The position numbers and the translations under genes are program-made. The notes beneath the pieces were generated by a model that was given only the letters and a program-made list of their open reading frames with translations, ran no database searches and was not told the origin of the DNA. DNA of 64,000 nucleotides. Source: Nematostella vectensis. Lineage: Eukaryota; Cnidaria; Anthozoa; Actiniaria; Edwardsiidae. The DNA is taken from NCBI RefSeq assembly GCF_932526225.1, contig NC_064047.1:4215501-4279500 (forward strand). Reading direction: 5' to 3'. The first letter of the stretch is position 1. Every line of letters starts with the position of its first letter. This document shows, in pieces, positions 48,407 to 59,900 of the stretch.

Positions 48407-48585
48407 CAGGCCCGTAGCCAGGATTTTGAGCGGGGGGGTTCGTTTACCCGTTTAGCGGACCATTTTCTCTTAGGAAGCTCGTCCTAGCTCGCAGTGGTTC
48501 TCAATTTTCCTTCATCAGAGCGGACCTTCCAGTCGAGTGGGGTGGTTCTTCCGAACCCATGGAACCCCTTCTGGCTACGGGCCTG
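48407..48585. mobile_element. MITE, CAGGCCCGTAGCCAG family, copy 2, nested in the LINE
   Basis: CAGGCCCGTAGCCAG and CTGGCTACGGGCCTG are perfect 15-bp terminal inverted repeats around 179 bp. It breaks the RT frame between IASK and EIAQRLEKVL, so it inserted after the LINE. The body matches 22583-22773 closely. Confidence 0.9.
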
Positions 48586-49084
48586 ACTTTAGAGGCTATT
48601 TTTGTATCTACGTTTCTGAGGGAAATCGGTCTCCAGTTAGTTTTACGTCTCCTATCTTTATTTTTCTTTTCGATTAGCGTGATTATTGCTTGTGTCTGCG
48701 AAGTGGATAGCTCACCGTGCTCATAGGAAAAATTTAGAGCATTCACTAGTGTTTGGCCAATTTGTGCCCAGAATGTTCTGTAGAATTCTACAGGGAGTCC
48801 ATCACTTCCTGGAGTTTTATTATTCTTGAACTACGTGAGAACCTCGAGGCATTCACACAACTTGATTTTTCCTTTTTGAGCAATGCTAGCATCGGAAATG
48901 GTAGCTCTCGGAAAATAATGGTACAAATTTACTACCGTATACGTATATGCTCCAGTCCCCCCTCCCCCCATAAAGCGATCTGAAAATAAAATCTTTTACC
49001 ACTAATATATGCACATCGCATCAATTCGGTTCACTCTCATAACTAGAATCTGAAAAATAGTTAGCATTATATATGGCGATTTCG

Positions 49085-49725
49085 AGCTATAGAGAGCAAG
49101 ATACTTGATGAAGTGAAACAGGGATCCGCTTGCTCGAGACTGTTCAAGTGTACTTTAAGTGAGGGAGGGATAAGAGAGCGATGGAAAAACAGTCACAGCA
49201 AAATCTAATGAGGGAGAAATTGATAATCTAATTGGGTCAAATTAAACGTACCGATAACTCGAGAACCACCTTTTAATTAAAATAAGAAATAATTCGAGTT
49301 AGCTCGAGAATAAGTTCGAGTTGAGGTACTAAATAGAGGAGAACAGAGGCCACTTATAGTTGGTGAGATGTTCAAGTTATTGGCTTATATGCTATAAATT
49401 TATAAATCAAACTCATAAACCCAGTTTGGCAAACTGTTTAGTGAAACATGAATCACTTTGCTTGATATCGGTGTTCAATTGCACTTTAAGAGGGGGAGGG
49501 ATAAGAGAGCCATGGAAAAACAGTCACAAAATCATAATTGACCCACATAATTATGTAAATTATGTAAATTATTTACTGGGTCTAGTGAACGTACCGATAA
49601 CTGGAACCCCCTTAATAAGAAATGATTCGAGTTAGTTCGAGAATAAGTTCGAGTTAAGGTACTAAATAGAAGAAAACAGAGGCCACTTATAGTTGGTGAG
49701 ATGTTCAAGTTATTAGCATTCTATC
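49085..49725. repeat. Tandem duplication with period about 332 bp
   Basis: GAGGGATAAGAGAGC.ATGGAAAAACAGTCACA, CGTACCGATAACT, TAAGTTCGAGTT.AGGTACTAAATAGA and CACTTATAGTTGGTGAGATG each occur twice at about 332 bp offset. There are small indels between copies (the second has extra TATGTAAAT and lacks part of the middle). No gene overlaps. Confidence 0.8.
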
Positions 49726-50338
49726 TAATCTCGAGGGTTTTATGTTGGTACTTCTTTTACGTTCGCAAACCGTTGTAAATTTTAATTACGTGATTGCGTT
49801 TTGCGCGACACGGAAGGAAGAGTTAATGTGTCCTGACGTAGGGGTGTCATTGAGGACAATATGGCATCTTTGCTTCGCTGCACATCAATTAGCTGTTGAC
49901 AATAGAAGCCTTTTTTTGCTCAAGTAAAAATACATACCGTAGGAGGTTGCTTTGTTAATGAATAATACAAAATTTTAAAATAATAGTGAAAATCCGGGCT
50001 AGGCCTCGTTAGGACAACATGTTTTATTATTATACATTGTACTCAATTTTTGGACACCACGCAATCTGAGGGTTCGTTAGGAGATGTTTTATTATTAAGA
50101 GTAAAGACAAAGAAATTAGTCGATGAAGAAAGTTAATAATTAAACGGGAAATTCACTTTGCGTTTCTGCATTAGAACGCATAAGGACAAAAAAAGGTTTT
50201 CTGTTATCAGAGCCTGTTCTTATCATGTTCTTAACATTTGATGAAATCTCAGGTTGGACGTTCTTATAAAAAAAAAGGTTCTTATAAAAAACTAGACCTT
50301 ATGCCAAGGTTAACTCGTGCCCATTCTGCATAGGAAGG

Positions 50339-50611
50339 CTAAGGGGTGGCGACCAGATTAATGCTGGTCTCTTCGTTTTTAGCTGCTAGGACAGCCCCCT
50401 CACGAATGGAAGGGGTAGCGACCAGATTAATGCTGGTCTGTTCGTTTTTAGCTCCTAGAAGAGCTCCCTTACGAATGGAAGGGGTATTCTTGAGCCTTAT
50501 GTAACCTTCGGCGATAAACATGGGCAGTAAAAACGCCAGAAAGAACCAGAGAATGGTCCAACTCCAATGACGCAACAACTCGTGAACGAATTTCTGCTGC
50601 GTAGTCGATCA
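50339..50611 (-). CDS. Possible terminal exon of a small membrane protein with a 2x repeat
   Basis: On the minus strand a frame opens after a TGA near 50610 and runs to a stop at 50339. It encodes a Trp-rich hydrophobic stretch (WSWTILWFFLAFLLPMFIAE), which looks like a membrane anchor or signal, then two 23-residue repeats of the form TPSIR-GA-L-AKNE-TSINLVA. No ATG starts the frame; a CAG acceptor-like site sits near 50603, so it would have to be a last exon. The DNA repeats differ at about eight sites, most of them amino-acid-changing, so selection on the protein is not evident. No homology is recognised. A chance ORF over a tandem repeat is a real alternative. Confidence 0.25.
50342..50490. 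repeat. Tandem duplication of about 70 bp
   Basis: GCGACCAGATTAATGCTGGT.T.TTCGTTTTTAGCT occurs at 50348 and 50418, followed in both by an ACGAATGGAAGGGGTA segment. It encodes the repeated part of the ORF on the minus strand. Confidence 0.85.
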
Positions 50612-50739
50612 ATCGGCGCGCGATACCGCTGGACTAAACACAGGTAGCCCAATTCATTGTGACCAATTTCCTCTCGACTGCGCGAGGAACGCCTGTCTAC
50701 GTTTGCCTGCTAGCTCGACGACGGACGACGCTCGACGGA

Positions 50740-51072
50740 CAGTGCTGAATAACGTACGCGCATGCGCATGTTCTGGCGAAAACAAACAAAATCTCAGTGT
50801 TGAATCGTTCGGGTAAAGGTACGAAAGGCTGACTTCGGTCGCTGTTTTGACTTACTGTACAACACTAAAACCACACTGTACAAAAGATGACAGATTTGTT
50901 TGATAATGAGGGAGTCATAAAGAAAATTTTAGCCTTAGGTTTGGTCTATGGGTCTAGTTTTCTTAGCATTCGCCAAAATGTGACAGTTCGCCGGTAAAAA
51001 GCCGCCATTTCAAAACAAAAAGGCTGGTTTAACCGCGCGATACTGGAACTAGTCTTGCGTTTTTCAGCACTG
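50740..51072. mobile_element. hAT-like MITE, CAGTGCTGAA ends, copy 2 (inverted)
   Basis: CAGTGCTGAATAACGTACGCG at the left and CTTGCGTTTTTCAGCACTG at the right match the opposite ends of the copy at 44109-44427. It is 333 bp. The minus-strand ORF at 50946-51233 ends in it and is not credited. Confidence 0.8.
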
Positions 51073-53466
51073 TCAACGAGATGCGGTTCATTCAACAAGT
51101 TATAAAAAGACCCGAGGAAACCTGAAAACGAGTCAATGTTTATGTCTGACAGGCGCGTTCCCAGGGATTGGCGGATTGGTGCATTAATAAAGCATAAAAA
51201 GGTGCTACTTGTGTGACCTATTGGAATATCCAATCAATTCCAAAACCTGTAAAAACCGGAATAAAAAATCTTATCTAAAAGTTTATATGGACTATAAAGT
51301 TTTAGCGATTTCCATGATATTGCCAAATTTCAGGAGTTGCCGGTTTAAGCCAGTGGCTGCAGATTGACTTTTACCTTTTAACAGTAAAAAATATTATTCT
51401 TCTGGAGAAAAACGTGTCCCTATTTCGTGCAAATTTGAAGCACTAGACTGCGGTTTAGCCGTGCTCTACTGATCTGCTCTCGAATTCTCCCAAAAAAATC
51501 ACCTCGGTTTTCACAACTAAATGAAGGCACGCAAAAAAAACATTAAAAGACAAAGAAATTTGTTGATGTTATAAGTTAATAATTAAACGGGTATTTTATT
51601 GGCTTGCAGCAATCTTCTATTTGTTAAAATTCTCGTTTTATAACTTACTCGACGAGAATTACCCAGAATATTGAGGTGTAAATAGATGTAAACTTTCTAT
51701 CTTTATTTAACGTCAAATTTCTTAGCCGATGCTCCTTACTTTTTCTGATTCGATAAGAAAACAACGTAAAATCTAGAATATTCTTTTATCTGCGTCACGT
51801 GCTCACTCAAGCCTGAGTTTCCCGCTCGATTTGCATTTCTGCCAAGTTCTAGACCCATGGATTATAAAAACAACTTAATGTCCCAATTAACTCACATTGC
51901 CCTCGACATGCTGTAATACCAAGTCATTCCATTAGATGTCGTAAAGAAATAAACGTTGGCAATTCTTGTATGGCACATTTTGGACAGGAAACGAGGAAAA
52001 GGCGATGAATTTTCGAATGTAATTAGTATGCGCATTTCTATCATAAATTAATTACTTTCAAAATCGACACGACACGTAAATAACGACAGAATTCATGTTC
52101 CGTGGTTTCAGATTGTATTTACAGTGTGGAGTGTATTGGACATGAGATTTTATAAGGGTCGACGGGATTAAGTAGCATCTTTTTATTTAAATTATCGGTG
52201 AAATCAATATATACAAGACTGGTGGCGTGGTTTAGCTATTAGAACTCCGTGTAAATTCAGTATGTTTGGTAAGATAATTCACTCAAAATTTGGTATGGTC
52301 GAATCATTTTGCCTAAAAATACTTTCAAAATATCTCAATGTTCTGTTACTTGGAAAAAAATCGTCGAAAAGATGCATGAATGTCGAGATTACTAAGCTTT
52401 GGTTGAATTTCGCAATCAGAAACGCGGATGTATACGAAACACACCCCGAAATAAAATCATTCAAGAATCCTGAAAACACTTTTATTTCAACAAATATTCG
52501 ACTGTATATCACAGCTAGACGACTTATCATCGAGCACATTGCGATTACCACCGGCGAACAGGTTGTAATTCGACCGCATGTTCGGCGAAGATTTGGCGGG
52601 CAGAGATGAGTACATACAAACACGTGCTATTCAACGACGGACATTTATTTGCCAAGTAAACACCTCTCAAAAGCGACAGACAGCTATACAATCGTCGTAA
52701 TCCATACGCTATGTCCAAACATTGAAGATGAGCGAAGTATTTGGCGATCTTTTAAGCGACTAGCAAAGACAACGCCCAACGGTTAGGTGTTCGTCATCCT
52801 TCTGTACGCAAAAGACCTTTAAATAGAAATATAGACATATAATTCATAATACAAGGTCAAACTAAAGCTTAAAGCACTCTTTAATACTCAAGTAGAAAAT
52901 AACAACTGAAATTCTTATAAATAGACGGGATGAAAATGCTAACAAGCTGTACATAGGTGAACGAGCTAATATACATAATGACTAAAGCTAGAAGGCTGAA
53001 AAATTACAGTTGCATCATGAGAAAATGCCTTGCTCGAACTGTCTTAATGCTGTAAGAGTTACTTATCTCTTTCCAGATGGATTGAGAAAGAGTTCTTCGA
53101 TTTTACAGAAGCTTGTGATAAGTTCAGGCGCGACTTTCAAAGCCACGCCATTTCAATTCATTCAGCATTGTTGAAGCAACCGCCAGAACAAGTTTTCTTC
53201 GTCGCAAATCAATTTAGTAGGGGTTGGTATCTTGACCAGGTCCAGAGATTCTTGTAAAAAAGTCACGGATAACTAGTACATCTGTAATAGTTCGCCCAAG
53301 GAGAGATTGAGTTGAGTAGTAGACGAGCCGGTTCAAGTCTTTCATTGTGCCGGGCACGTTCTTGAAAATCAAACACTTGTTACTTGGTGGGGAAAAGGCA
53401 GGCTAAGTTTTTCGTTCTCGGTAGAGTTTGTCACAGGGAGAGCTCCATGGGCGGAAAGAAAGCAAT
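51073..53466. other. Spacer and probable 3' UTR of the secreted-protein gene
   Basis: From 51073 to about 52260 I see no gene or repeat I can name. At 52262-52623 both strands have an open frame of about 115 codons, but neither shows a domain. A minus-strand AATAAA (TTTATT at 52644-52649) suggests that the transcript of the small secreted protein ends near 52625. Confidence 0.4.
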
Positions 53467-53721
53467 TTAGAACAACTTGACGAAGGCGCAAAGGACGAGA
53501 GACATGAGGAAAGACGGCATGAACTGAATGGCCATGCTAGTGGTTGGCGCGGCCGTCGTTGATGCTGCTGTAGTCATGTTAACTTGAGCGGCGGCTGTCG
53601 ATGTCACATTACTTGACATGGTGGTGTTGTTTTGAGCCTGAGCGGCCGCGATGAGGAAGACGCATAGAACAGCGAAGACGGCGAACTTCATTTTGAAGGT
53701 GTAATTCAACAAGATTTTCAC
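53467..53721 (-). CDS. Small secreted Thr-rich protein, probably GPI-anchored
   Basis: The frame starts at 53721 (84 aa), or more plausibly at the second ATG (53691, 74 aa), which puts the hydrophobic core directly after the start: MKFAVFAVLCVFLIAAAQAQ. The signal peptide is likely cleaved after AQAQ. The mature part is short, rich in Thr, Ser and Ala, and has four N-glycosylation sequons (NNT, NTT, NVT, NMT). It ends in a hydrophobic tail with no basic stop (FMPSFLMSLVLCAFVKLF), the pattern of a GPI-attachment signal. The build is like a small CD52-type or arabinogalactan-like surface peptide, but no family is claimed. It starts 247 bp from MGST3 in the opposite direction and may share its promoter. 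Confidence 0.7.
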   Translation of the reverse strand: MKILLNYTFKMKFAVFAVLCVFLIAAAQAQNNTTMSSNVTSTAAAQVNMTTAASTTAAPTTSMAIQFMPSFLMSLVLCAFVKLF

Positions 53722-53968
53722 TGTACAAGCGTAAACTGCTCTCGCTGGACGGCAAAGGACTGTGAAAGGCGTTGGAAACCGCCTGCGTTCAAATAGACAT
53801 TTGTGACGTCAGCAAGAAAGAAAAGTTTCACACATTCTGATTGGTCACTCCCATTTGTGAAAAACGCTCAACCAATCAGAGCGCGCGTTAATCACGTGAA
53901 CACCTTGCGGTAGACTTTGTACCTACCGACAAAGAGTAGCCTCGTCTTGGTGGGTGTCACAATCCAAA
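53722..53968. promoter_or_regulatory. Bidirectional promoter between the secreted-protein gene and MGST3
   Basis: The 247-bp interval between the two start codons holds an inverted CCAAT box (GATTGGTC near 53838), a forward one (ACCAATCAGAG near 53871) and a CACGTG E-box at about 53894. There is no clear TATA box. The MGST3 start has the CAAAATGGCGAC context common at animal starts. Function is inferred from arrangement and motifs. Confidence 0.55.
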
Positions 53969-56900
53969 ATGGCGACCATTGTGCTTGCCAAAGAGTATGG
54001 CTATGTCGTTTTAACTGGCATTTCTTCCGCTTTCATGCTCACATATTTGGGCATAAGAGTCGGAGTGGCTAGGAAAAAGTTCAAAATACAGGTAAGTTCG
54101 TTCATGGATTATTTTCATAGGTATTTCGACGCTAAATAGCGATCCTTACTCTTAGGGATTTGGTCGATGATTTCATTACATAGGAATCAAAGTCTATTGT
54201 TTCATATCTCTGGCCTTTGTCCAATGTTAAACCACCCGTGTATTTGTTTATATTTCCGTCTCCACGTTATTTATGTCCCAAGGGTTTTGGGTATTATAAT
54301 TAAGCTAAACTTGCAAGTTGCCAAGAAACAATGAAACAAACATAACAAATATTGCAACCTTTAAACTTTCTCGAAAAGTTTTTATAGCCATCAAAAAACT
54401 ATTATTTTTAGTGGGTTCAGCTCAGTGGTTGGTAAGGAATGTGTTTTTCTTAAGTATGACATGGTTATATAGTCACAAATAAAAGTTGATGTCGAAATGT
54501 TAGAATGACCTAGAAAAACTTCCCACTACAAATAATTGCACTCTTACTCACACACATGCATCATTATTTTTAAACTCTAAAACAGGTCTAAGCACTTTTT
54601 AAACTTTGGTTTTGAAAGTTCGCTAGTTCTTCTAAGTGGAATTTAAATAAAGAATGTAAACAGCCAAATGCATTTTCGTTTAAGTAACCTCATTAAAATA
54701 TAAAAATTTAACTTGATTTTATGTGATTTTCATGTTTTCTTTTTAAACATTTTAACTGATCTTTGTAGGTCTATTATATCCATTATCCTTAGAATGCCAA
54801 CAGTTGCTGTTCAAAAAGCAAACGATTATTTTGACCATGTTTTTTTCAAAGCTCCAGAGTTCTGCTAAAACTAATCCAGTTTTTAGTAAACACGAGTAAA
54901 AAGCGGACTCATATTTTTTGCTAAATTCCTTTACATCTCAGTATCTATAGTTTGTCCTATTGTGATTTGTGAAGACAGATGAAACAACCCCATCAGTTAA
55001 TTTAATTGTAATCATTAAAAAAACAAAAAAATATTTGTTTGTGTAGTGCATTGTAAAATATGAAAAAGTGTGCTTAACTTGGGACTGACTCTACTTGTGA
55101 GTATAGTTACACATAGTTTGCAGTTTGCAGTGTGTAAAGTACTGTCACTGAAGATAGTGCCATGAACCAGAGTCCTCTACAGTTCTTTACATCCTCAATT
55201 GCAAGAAGCAAAGCAAAACTAGACCTCAGGCCTAATATCTGAACTGAATAGTGAGAAAGATTTTTGTGAAGAAAAAACAGTTCATTGTTAAAGGTCTGAT
55301 ATCTAACCATTTTTTTTTGTTTTTTCCCGGAAAGAACAGTTTTAATGCTTTTAAAGATGATGTCAATGCACATAATAAATCTTAATTAATCAAAATTTGA
55401 CATCAGAGTTTGTCATGTGTTCCAAATATTTGGCTTATGATTATCCAATTTTAGGTATTTTATATTCTATAAAAAGAGCTTAGGTTATTGAGTCCTTTAC
55501 TTGTCTTGAACTTGAACCTGTTTTTTACCTTATCCGAATGTAATGCATTCAATGTCTTGATTTGTTTCCATACCTTCCATTGCTTTTTGAAAACGTCTTG
55601 ACAATTGTTTTTCATTTCAATAATATATGATTTTTCTTGCATACTCGTCACTTCATATATGGTCATGGTATTGGATTATAATTGTTGTAAACAGATCGTC
55701 TGCAAGGGGGAATCTTAACTGTTCATTTATTATGAAGTAGTACCACTCTTATCAAGCATTTATATATATCTATTTGTTTCTTCTTTTATATTCCATTTTC
55801 TAGCGTTGTTCTTGGGTATTTTATTTGAAGCATTGAATAATTTAGATTCTGTTATGGATCTTTTAAAAAAGTTACAAAGTAATTAATTCACCAGTATTCA
55901 TCACTTAAGGCTGGTTCTCACTAGCATGCAAGAGCAAGCACAAGATAATCAAACTGTTTCATTTCCTTGCACTTGTCTTCAGCTAATTCTCACAGCATTT
56001 GTGCTTTGAGTGCTTTTGATAACAAACCTGAACAAAGGTTTTAGTTTCTCGTAAATATGAAGTTAAATATCAAGAAAAATAGCCTCAGTGCCACACACTC
56101 TCATGCATTTTAAAAGGGTAGTGTTATTGTGAGAGCTATGCAATAGCTCTCCGTCTCTGACACTCAATTTTCTAATTTGACTTATGAGCCTTTGGTATAT
56201 GTGGGAGACTTAAATTCAAAGGAAATGACCACAAACTGTCAATTAAAACATAATTTTCAATAAAATATTGCATATTTTTTTAACAATGCATTGACAGCTT
56301 AAATGTTCAACTGTTTGTAAAGCCTAGAATAAACACTGACTTCAGACATGCGCAGTACCATGATGCTGCCCCTTGAAGGCGGTACAAAAGTTTTCGAGAT
56401 ATTCTAAATCAAAGTTTCCCTGCTAGGAGAGGCCTCTTTTCTCTGTATTTCGCTGGGCTGGAGTTCGCGAGGAAAAGAGACCTCTGCCATGGGCCGAAAC
56501 TGTTTTCATTGCGCATGCGTGAGCGTTTCTAAGCGACCGCATGACGTGCCAAAACCCGTACCATCGGGCGAAAGCTGTCAATATGCTAATTTTTGTCGCA
56601 AATTATGAATCAAACTCCGGGTTAGTTCTCCTCTTCGAAAAAAGAAAACAACTGTTCAATTTCAATCACCTAAAACGCCACTAAAAATATTGAACAGCAA
56701 ACGCAGCAAAGATGAGTTTTGTCTTGTTTGTGGGACAAATCATCTGAATGACATCTGTGCAGGCGAGTTTCTTCAATGTAAATATCGCAGTTGGACTCGA
56801 AGAAAAAGCTACAAAACTTTTTGGTAAACTTAAATCAGCTAATTCCAGAAGGATATACAAAAGCTGTAAACGGTAGATAGGCTCGTAAGTCAAAAGAGAG

Positions 56901-59900
56901 AAAAATCTGAATGAAGACAGGGCATTGAATGGCTTCTTTTATAATTCGTCCATGATATTTCTACGGAGGACGCCGTTTCGAATACGGGCTTATTATCCCA
57001 CAGCGGATATACGCTTCATGCATGCGCTAGTCATTGTGGGCTCAAAAATTGTCCAGTAATTAATGAACGGAGCATGCGCTCTGGGTCTCCCGTCCACGAT
57101 CGTGGACGGCGGTTTGATCGAACGAACTTGCGACCCATGGCAGAGGTATCTTTTCCACGCGAACGCCAGCCAAGTGAAATACAGAGAAAGAGGCCTCTGC
57201 TAGCAGGGAAAATCAAAGTTGCACTGCGAAGGAAAGTTTTGCACCAGTACTTTATACTCAAGCTTCAAAAAACCAATGGCCATAAAAGTGGACCCATGCA
57301 GCTAGTTTGACACATATTGATCAAATCCCCATCCAAAGTCACGATTCCCAGGAAATGATTGAAGTTTTGTCAGAGGAGGAGCTCTCCAATTTCACATATT
57401 ACTGTGTGCCACTCACCGCTTGTGCAAAACTACAGTGCGTTCGATCTTCTCGATCCTTCCCTTTTCCTTTAGAACTTTACTATGTCTGGGGTGTGTAAAT
57501 TAGTTTTTAAGCTGTGGAGTATAAACAACAAATTTTGTTTCACATTATGCTAGCAGAAACTGCATTCAAACAAATATGCGAGGATGCCTGAGCGCTGGAC
57601 TCTATTGTTCTCTGTGACAGTTGCTATGCAGCATCTCCAGAATGGCATGTGATTGGTTTAGCGGGAAAAATAGAGCTTCATATATGGTAATTTTAGCCTT
57701 ATAAAGCGTATATTTTGAATGTTTTTCCGCTGTTTTCGATACAGCAGGGTCAGGTTTGACAAGATGCGTTTGAGTATGTTCCCGAGGAATGTGGCGAAGA
57801 AATGCGCTCAATTGCATGGATTCAAATCAAGAGGCTCTATCTGTATCAGGATTTATTCGATCGAACTGAAACTTGGCAATCAAAAACTAGACACAATTTA
57901 GAAACTTTTCATCAGAGTGCGCCATCGATTTATATTTCAACTCGGAATAATCTCAAACAAAACTTGAATTTAGATTTTTTGCAACTAATTTCTCGCATTT
58001 CAATTTTTTTGGCGCACTCTGATGAAAAGTTTCATTATATCTATAGGTAATATATACTGAATTTATATTGGGTTACATTGAAACGCGTTCGCTCTAGAGA
58101 AAAGAAGGCATTTTCGGCTTAATTGACAGCCTGCTCTTATTAGCCGAATTTCTTTTAGATATGACTAAAATGACAATTTTGTCATAAAGTTGGATAATCT
58201 GTTTGTTGTGAAAGTTTCAATCATTTTTATGCAAAAGCGGCCTTATAAATGTACTTTGAGCGCTTATTTGCCTTGTTTGCCTTTTGTACTGCCTTAAGTT
58301 ATAGCACTTGAAGCATGTATATTGTATACTATACAGTATACTTCATTCAGGGTCTGTATTTTTTATTTTTTTTAAGAACCCAATTTTTTTATATCCGTTG
58401 TTTTTGTTATATAAATTATATTTGATGCTTCATTCTATTTTGCAGTAACCTCAATTTTAGAGAAAGACGCAATATACTTCTAGAATTACAATGTAGGGTA
58501 AAGGTTTAGGCACAAATGCAACCGATAATAACAATTGGAAAGGAACACGATGACATGATGTACAGACATAGTTTGCAAGCCGAAAAGACAAGGGGTGGAT
58601 TTTATGTAGTCTTATTAACACCTTTTTCAGTTAAGGTTGACTATAAGAAAATGGAAAATGATGATTGCCACCACTGGTTATGGAAACAAGTCTTGGATCA
58701 GTTAATAACATTCAGTGAGGCTTAATTAAGTTTGGAGCGAGGCCCTTGTATGAATATACACATTTTGAATACTTATAGTCAAAATTCAATGAAATAGGTG
58801 TATATTATGTACTATACAGTGGGTTTTGCTGTTTTTTATATAAGGGTACATATTTGTACAAAGTCAGCTTTATAGAAACAATAGCAGTACAAGCAACCTC
58901 ACCAAACAAGAACACATTATTTTAATATTTAATTTAGTCTACTGCCTTTTCCTTTGTTATATTTTAGTTTCCTTTTCAACCCATGAAAAAGAAATAATAT
59001 ACAATTTAAAGCAAAGGGGCCTTACTAATATAAGTCCTCGTGTTTTTCTTTAATATTACTGCCATTGAATTATTTAAGTGATGCTTTTTCATGCTTTGAA
59101 ACACCTCATAGCAATAGGCTTGTCCTTATCAACTAGCGGGTGTTGTGTTGATTCTATTACTTGCAGTGAAACTCTCATCTTTGTCTAGCTTTGTCTACTG
59201 TCACTTCCATGCATTTTTCAATATTTGTAAGCTGCCCAAAGCCATTACCACCTGCTGCTTTGTTTTGTTGTTGTTTTTTTCAACCATGCGGTCAAATTGA
59301 TCATGAGATGCCTTTCTTTTATTTTGTGCTTTTAGATTTCTTTTTTGGTTTTGTTTGCTTATAGCCTTAGTATTTTAATAATAATTTGATAAGTGATAAA
59401 TTGCATAGATTTCTTTTTTGGTTTTGTTCGCTTATAGCCTTAGTATTTTAATAATAATTTGATAAGTGATAAATTGCATTATAAAAATCATTTAAGAAGT
59501 TGTTTTTCTCACTTTAAGTTTGTTTTGACTACAGTGGGTTTCCACACTTCAACAATTAAGTTGGTGCCATAAAATAGTGTGGAACATATTTTACATTATC
59601 ATTTCTTTTAATGCTGGGGGGGTTAGTTACTACATAAAACCGTTTTTGCATGCAGATTTAGTTGTAAAGGTGCTCTCCTATAGATTCCACCCTCGTAGGG
59701 ACAAACTGTCTTCACACTCTTCCACCCCTCCCTAAATACAGTAGCTGATCCATCAACAGACTTGCTGTTCTCCAATACTCCCTTTTTCTTGATCTAACCT
59801 GTGCATTTTATTTGGTTTTAGTATCCTAAGATGTACGATGACAAGGAGATTGTGTTTAACTGCGTGCAACGAGCCCACCAGAACACGTGAGATTCCCTCT

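Larger units (their letters stand above)
46580..48920 (-). mobile_element. 5'-truncated, decayed L1/Tx1-like LINE
   Basis: Reading on the minus strand, in order: KNNKTPGSDGLPVEFY, NWRPISLRNVDTKIASK and FDQNAFIKGRTIFDAV. Then come DFEKAFDSVN (RT core), GVHQGDPLSSFLFIIVIE, and MFADDLTFF with the YADD-type catalytic FADD (near 47935). The zinc-binding motif CHWCKNDEKSLEHFFFTC (about 46965-47010) and a KKWKPF tail follow. This order is that of an apurinic-endonuclease LINE of the L1/Tx1 kind, missing ORF1 and the endonuclease. Several frame changes and stops (for example after GVGVH near 47691 and in CLEVLT*FKNN) show that it is dead. A MITE splits it at 48407-48585. The 5' truncation near 48920 is typical of target-primed insertion. 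Confidence 0.85.
54092..59821 (+). other. MGST3: MGST3 intron 1
   Basis: This is 5.7 kb, mostly AT-rich and without a supported nested gene. It contains a TTAA MITE (56110-56377), a long foldback with a zinc-finger coding remnant (56406-57221), a short foldback (57901-58033) and a recent 73-bp tandem duplication (59334-59479). Other short ORFs are not supported. Confidence 0.6.

Noticed and set aside
50946-51233. 95-codon minus-strand frame
   Set aside because: Half of it is the hAT-like MITE at 50740-51072.
52262-52623. Overlapping ~115-codon frames on both strands
   Set aside because: Neither has a recognisable domain, a supporting neighbour exon or convincing composition. A real small gene cannot be excluded.
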